Shown piece after piece: positions 7,601 through 9,245 of a DNA stretch of 9,245 nt. The notes beneath the pieces are model-generated. The model was not told the DNA's origin, did no database searches, and saw only the letters and a list, made by a program, of their open reading frames with translations. Position numbers and translations under genes: made by a program. This DNA is from Bacteroidales bacterium. GTDB taxonomy: Bacteria > Bacteroidota > Bacteroidia > Bacteroidales > UBA1556. The stretch covers positions 1 through 9,245 of the forward strand of contig JAOZKO010000093.1 in assembly GCA_029935325.1 (NCBI GenBank), given 5' to 3'. Every line of letters starts with the position of its first letter. The stretch's first letter is position 1.

Positions 7601-8085
7601 AAAGAAACAATTTTTACTAAATCATTTTTATAGGTTGTACTATTATTATAGGTTGATTTATTAAATTTGAAATTGATATCTGGGTTTTCAATTTTAGGAA
7701 TCGGCAACTGAGCTGGTAAAAGATAATCATTGATTCCATAGTCAGAAAGTTGAATTATTCTACTCTTTTGCTTTTTTATTACCACTTTATATGTGGCTCC
7801 TTCGGGTAGCTCCATCAACCTTTTGTAAACAGGTAATTGTGGGTTCCCATAATCAAGGCTTTTGCCAAATCCATTAATGTCTAGGGAGTAAAAATCACTA
7901 TTTTCGGTTTTTACTTTGTTAAAATTTAGCGTATTAAGCTTCAATTCAACAGTAAAACCTTGCTTATCAATGGAAGAAACAGACTCAGAGTTTTCAGCTT
8001 GTCCAATTATTATATCTTGTGCTAATAGACTGATATTCAAGATTAATGACAAGGCAAATATAGTGAAGTATTTTATAAAATTCAT
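4618..8085 (-). CDS. secreted gingipain-type cysteine protease (peptidase family C25) with T9SS type A sorting domain
   Basis: A 1155-aa secreted C25 endopeptidase, probably exported by Sec and then T9SS and attached to or released from the cell surface. Residues 1-22 are a signal peptide ending LLA before Gln23. Residues about 23-240 resemble the C25 propeptide (ELPEGATYK at 92-100, GNPQLPVYKRL at 80-90). The catalytic domain (about 244-605) includes YVLFVGD (310-316), TAHGSYMGW with His452 and GNACITNQF with Cys485. This matches the gingipain His/Cys dyad, and the 33-residue spacing equals that of RgpB His211/Cys244. An Ig-like region follows, then two related modules starting about 694 and 813 that share an IDDS...NNNG...GEN motif about 118 residues apart; these acidic/Asn-rich loops might bind calcium (inference). 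A jelly-roll or cleaved-adhesin-like domain spans about 922-1056 (DEDFETGDF to AAWIDYIKFPP). The T9SS C-terminal domain spans about 1073-1155, with LWPNPTTDKV and a final GIYFIQISFDKQQYFQKLIVK-type strand. Target specificity (Arg, Lys or other) cannot be read from the sequence. Confidence 0.95.
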   Translation of the reverse strand: MNFIKYFTIFALSLILNISLLAQDIIIGQAENSESVSSIDKQGFTVELKLNTLNFNKVKTENSDFYSLDINGFGKSLDYGNPQLPVYKRLMELPEGATYKVVIKKQKSRIIQLSDYGINDYLLPAQLPIPKIENPDINFKFNKSTYNNSTTYKNDLVKIVSLGKMRATSIARLEISPISYNPVDNTIEIVEELEIEVQIANYNSQQLMEDKQRFYSPYFQTLNNRLINGEAYAVAIASTANKYPLKYVIVSDSMFKQALQPFVRWKEKKGFKVIEAYTQDTAVGNSLQSIKTYLQTLYTNATANDPAPVYVLFVGDIAQMPAWPGIAFTGLFTDLYYCEFTNDEFPEMMYGRFSANDTSELNPQINKTIEYETYSMPDPSFLGNSVLIAGHDASHGSTWGDGQINYGTSNYFNTSNSTNCKSYLYVNGSYNKDAEIRQQIDSGCSIANYTAHGSYMGWADPSFNTTHVSSMTNQGKYPLMIGNACITNQFSQNVCFGEALLRANNKGAIGYIGASHNTYWDEDYYWAVGLGTISANPTYNSTGSGLYDRMFHSHGEPFADWAMSSSQYITAGNLAVTQSGSSIRLYWELYHVMGDPSLMAYLKIPDPITASYVPFIQTAWTNFQVNTIPFAQVALSQNSQLISSAIADSNGVANLQLGSFSTLGIMDIVITAQNHAPYFNTVIGGAATGPYVISSDLIIDDSQENNNGIADFGENLKLDVEFTNLTQFMAGMTSAVLQSNDTQIVIIDSLANMGAISAFDTLLFDSIFEISIIANAIDQHIVNLNIITHDTSGAQWTTPIYIPLFAPKIEIISSEIDDSANGNNNGLIEAGENVVIRVLLKNSGSRDAINLICNYTSHNNLAVVASNFTADTLHPNSQVWAEFSVQFDAQLSNGNYIPFTFDYVSQAYTENKAIPQLIGVVDEDFETGDFSKFIWQSINNLDWAIDSTEIYEGQYSSRSSSLITDEDTSSMSVTINVLANDSISFYRKVSCETNYDNLLFFIDGIAQDKWSGNEDWEKFSFAVSAGVHTFEWAYIKDYYLAELEDAAWIDYIKFPPTDAWSSVKCIEDELLNSIQLWPNPTTDKVNISLNLSENGNLSTSIYNQLGQSIGGETNHGTLYSGQNNISLDVSNLSSGIYFIQISFDKQQYFQKLIVK

Positions 8086-8122
8086 TTTAATAAAGATTAA
8101 TTATATGAAATAAAAGATAAGC

Positions 8123-8130
8123 CAAATATA
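8123..8130 (-). promoter_or_regulatory. candidate Bacteroidota -7 promoter element for the C25 protease gene
   Basis: On the minus strand this reads TATATTTG, a full match to TAnnTTTG, 37 bp before the ATG at 8085. It sits in the 124-bp gap after the methyltransferase gene and would allow independent transcription of the protease. No -33 TTG is found at about 19 bp upstream. Confidence 0.45.
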
Positions 8131-8209
8131 CAAATGGTTGCTTATGCATTATGTTTTTTTTGGTGATTTATATTATAGATGGATTTTCCTTTTATTATTA
8201 GTAATCATT

Positions 8210-8965
8210 TTAATGTAAAATCAGCGAATCAAGCTTATCATTTGTTATGCAAAATGTATTAAGACTTCCATTGCCAAGCTCAAATTTGCCATTAGAATAA
8301 TAATAAAAATCATAGCCAAATTGCTTTAGAAATTCCATTGATTCTGCATCAACAGATTCAATCAAAAATATTGGAAGGTTTGCCTTAATTGTACTGATGC
8401 TCCCTTTCAAAACTTCCAATTCATAGCCCTGCACATCAATCTTAATAAAGTATGGCTGTAATTTGAATTCATCAAGTTTGCTAATTTCACATTCTAGCTT
8501 TTTAATATTGAGTTTACTATCTTTATAAGCCCAAAGTCTAGTTTTTAGCCAATCGTTAGCAGCATCAAACTTAAACGAAGCTAATCCATCAAACATCCAT
8601 TTTCTATAAAATGGAATATACAAATCACGTTTCACAGTTTCATTAGCTAATCCTAAATTATGAACAAGGACTCTATCATTCCCTGAAAAATAATTTTTAA
8701 GTTTTTCGAAGACTATTGGATTAGGTTCAAATCCTATAATTTTGTTTTTATATTTCGACATTAGTAACATCGAAAGAATTGCTTCTCCACGATTAGAGCC
8801 AATATCTATAAAAACCTGATCTGATAATGGATTAAAAAGTTTTACAGCATTGAAGTCATTTTCATGAGGGGTTTTAGTGGTTTTCATCACTATAAACTTC
8901 ATATAAAAGCGACTATCGTGCAAAAAAGGAAATAATGTTTGAATAGACCTTAGGACTTTCTTCAT
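8210..8965 (-). CDS. FkbM-family SAM-dependent methyltransferase
   Basis: A 251-aa class I methyltransferase of the FkbM type (Methyltransf_21 fold), a family that usually O-methylates glycans, lipid-linked sugars or natural products. Visible motifs in order: SAM-binding motif I FIDIGSNRG (52-60), FEPNP (79-83) at the end of strand beta 2, then FIKIDVQGYELEVLKGS (173-189), the FkbM hallmark, and FLIES (200-204). There is no signal peptide or transmembrane segment, so it is probably cytosolic. Length is typical for a stand-alone family member. Start: ATG at 8965 opens MKKVLRSIQT; an internal Met at residue 22 or 27 is possible, but the full form keeps the usual N-terminal extension before motif I. 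It is the first of three minus-strand genes. No glycosyltransferase lies within the window, so its acceptor cannot be inferred; genes beyond 9245 may belong to a surface-polysaccharide locus, but this is speculation. Confidence 0.87.
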   Translation of the reverse strand: MKKVLRSIQTLFPFLHDSRFYMKFIVMKTTKTPHENDFNAVKLFNPLSDQVFIDIGSNRGEAILSMLLMSKYKNKIIGFEPNPIVFEKLKNYFSGNDRVLVHNLGLANETVKRDLYIPFYRKWMFDGLASFKFDAANDWLKTRLWAYKDSKLNIKKLECEISKLDEFKLQPYFIKIDVQGYELEVLKGSISTIKANLPIFLIESVDAESMEFLKQFGYDFYYYSNGKFELGNGSLNTFCITNDKLDSLILH

Positions 8966-9015
8966 AAACTTAATGTAAAATTCCTAATGCTTTGAATAAA
9001 TGAATTATCATGCTG

Positions 9016-9023
9016 CAAAGATA
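9016..9023 (-). promoter_or_regulatory. candidate Bacteroidota -7 promoter element for the FkbM gene
   Basis: On the minus strand this reads TATCTTTG, a full match to TAnnTTTG, 50 bp before the ATG at 8965. It lies just downstream of a strong minus-strand terminator, where an independent promoter is expected. No -33 TTG is evident at the standard spacing. Confidence 0.5.
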
Positions 9024-9081
9024 TAATATTAGGCATGGTAATTAATATGAATTTTTTGAGTTTTATTTCACAAAATTTTGA

Positions 9082-9116
9082 TAAAAAAAAGGCCATCCAA
9101 ATTAATGAATAGCCTT
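9082..9116 (-). terminator. strong Rho-independent terminator, minus strand
   Basis: Read on the minus strand, AAGGCTATTCA, loop TTAATT, then TGGATGGCCTT form an 11-bp stem (9 Watson-Crick pairs and 2 G-T pairs), and the 3' arm runs into eight T (9083-9090 on the plus strand are A). This is a textbook intrinsic terminator. No minus-strand gene ends between here and the window edge, so it most likely ends a gene to the right of 9245. It insulates the FkbM gene from upstream transcription. Confidence 0.8.
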
Positions 9117-9138
9117 ATCTATCTAGTTTTTAATGCAG

Positions 9139-9236
9139 TACTCCGTTAATGTTTTATATAAATCACACAATCAGGCGATTACGGTCTTTTGCAACAATGT
9201 ATAATAATCACAATATCAATCCTTTGCGCCTTGGCG
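9139..9236 (+). repeat. dispersed intergenic repeat, copy 2 (about 98 bp)
   Basis: Second copy of the element at 2538-2635, same orientation, offset by exactly 6601 bp, with 88 of 98 bases identical by hand count. Here the end extends into CTTTGCGC CTTGGCGT CTTTGCGA (9222-9245), three consecutive degenerate octamers running to the window edge, so the element may continue beyond it. Copy 1 diverges after the second octamer. The copy lies upstream of the minus-strand terminator at 9082-9116, probably in the 3' untranslated region of a gene off the window. It is non-coding. Confidence 0.85.
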
Positions 9237-9245
9237 TCTTTGCGA

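Noticed and set aside
4872..8113. Several 65-81 aa ORFs overlapping the C25 protease gene on either strand
   Set aside because: All but a few bases of them lie within an intact 1155-aa gene with clear domains, and none shows a family motif or spacing typical of real genes.

Overview
The window looks like a chromosomal segment of an AT-rich member of the Bacteroidota (Bacteroidetes). The main evidence is a very large secreted gingipain-type protease that ends in a type IX secretion (T9SS) sorting domain, a system essentially confined to this phylum. Perfect matches to the phylum's TAnnTTTG -7 promoter element before three of the four genes, and the lack of clear Shine-Dalgarno sequences, fit this. 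I cannot place it in an order or genus.

Layout. (1) 1-237: AT-rich leader with a possible promoter. (2) 238-2379, plus strand: a RelA/SpoT-family (p)ppGpp enzyme whose synthetase and regulatory domains look intact but whose N-terminal HD hydrolase domain has lost its metal-binding signature. (3) 2380-2681: convergent intergenic region with two 24-bp palindromes spaced 32 bp apart, then one copy of a dispersed repeat of about 98 bp. (4) Three genes in a row on the minus strand, in transcription order: an FkbM-type SAM methyltransferase (8965-8210), the T9SS-exported C25 protease (8085-4618) and a membrane-anchored MutS-like ATPase (4499-2682). (5) 8966-9245: promoter element for the methyltransferase, a strong minus-strand intrinsic terminator for a gene beyond the right edge, and the second repeat copy.

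How the genes work together. The relA-like gene converges on the others and is functionally separate (stringent response). The three minus-strand genes are separated by 118-124 bp, and two have their own -7 elements, so they are probably mainly independent units rather than a tight operon. No defence system, prophage, CRISPR array or RNA gene is visible. The most unusual material is the palindrome and repeat content of the intergenic regions, the hydrolase-dead Rel, and the MutS-core protein with transmembrane segments.
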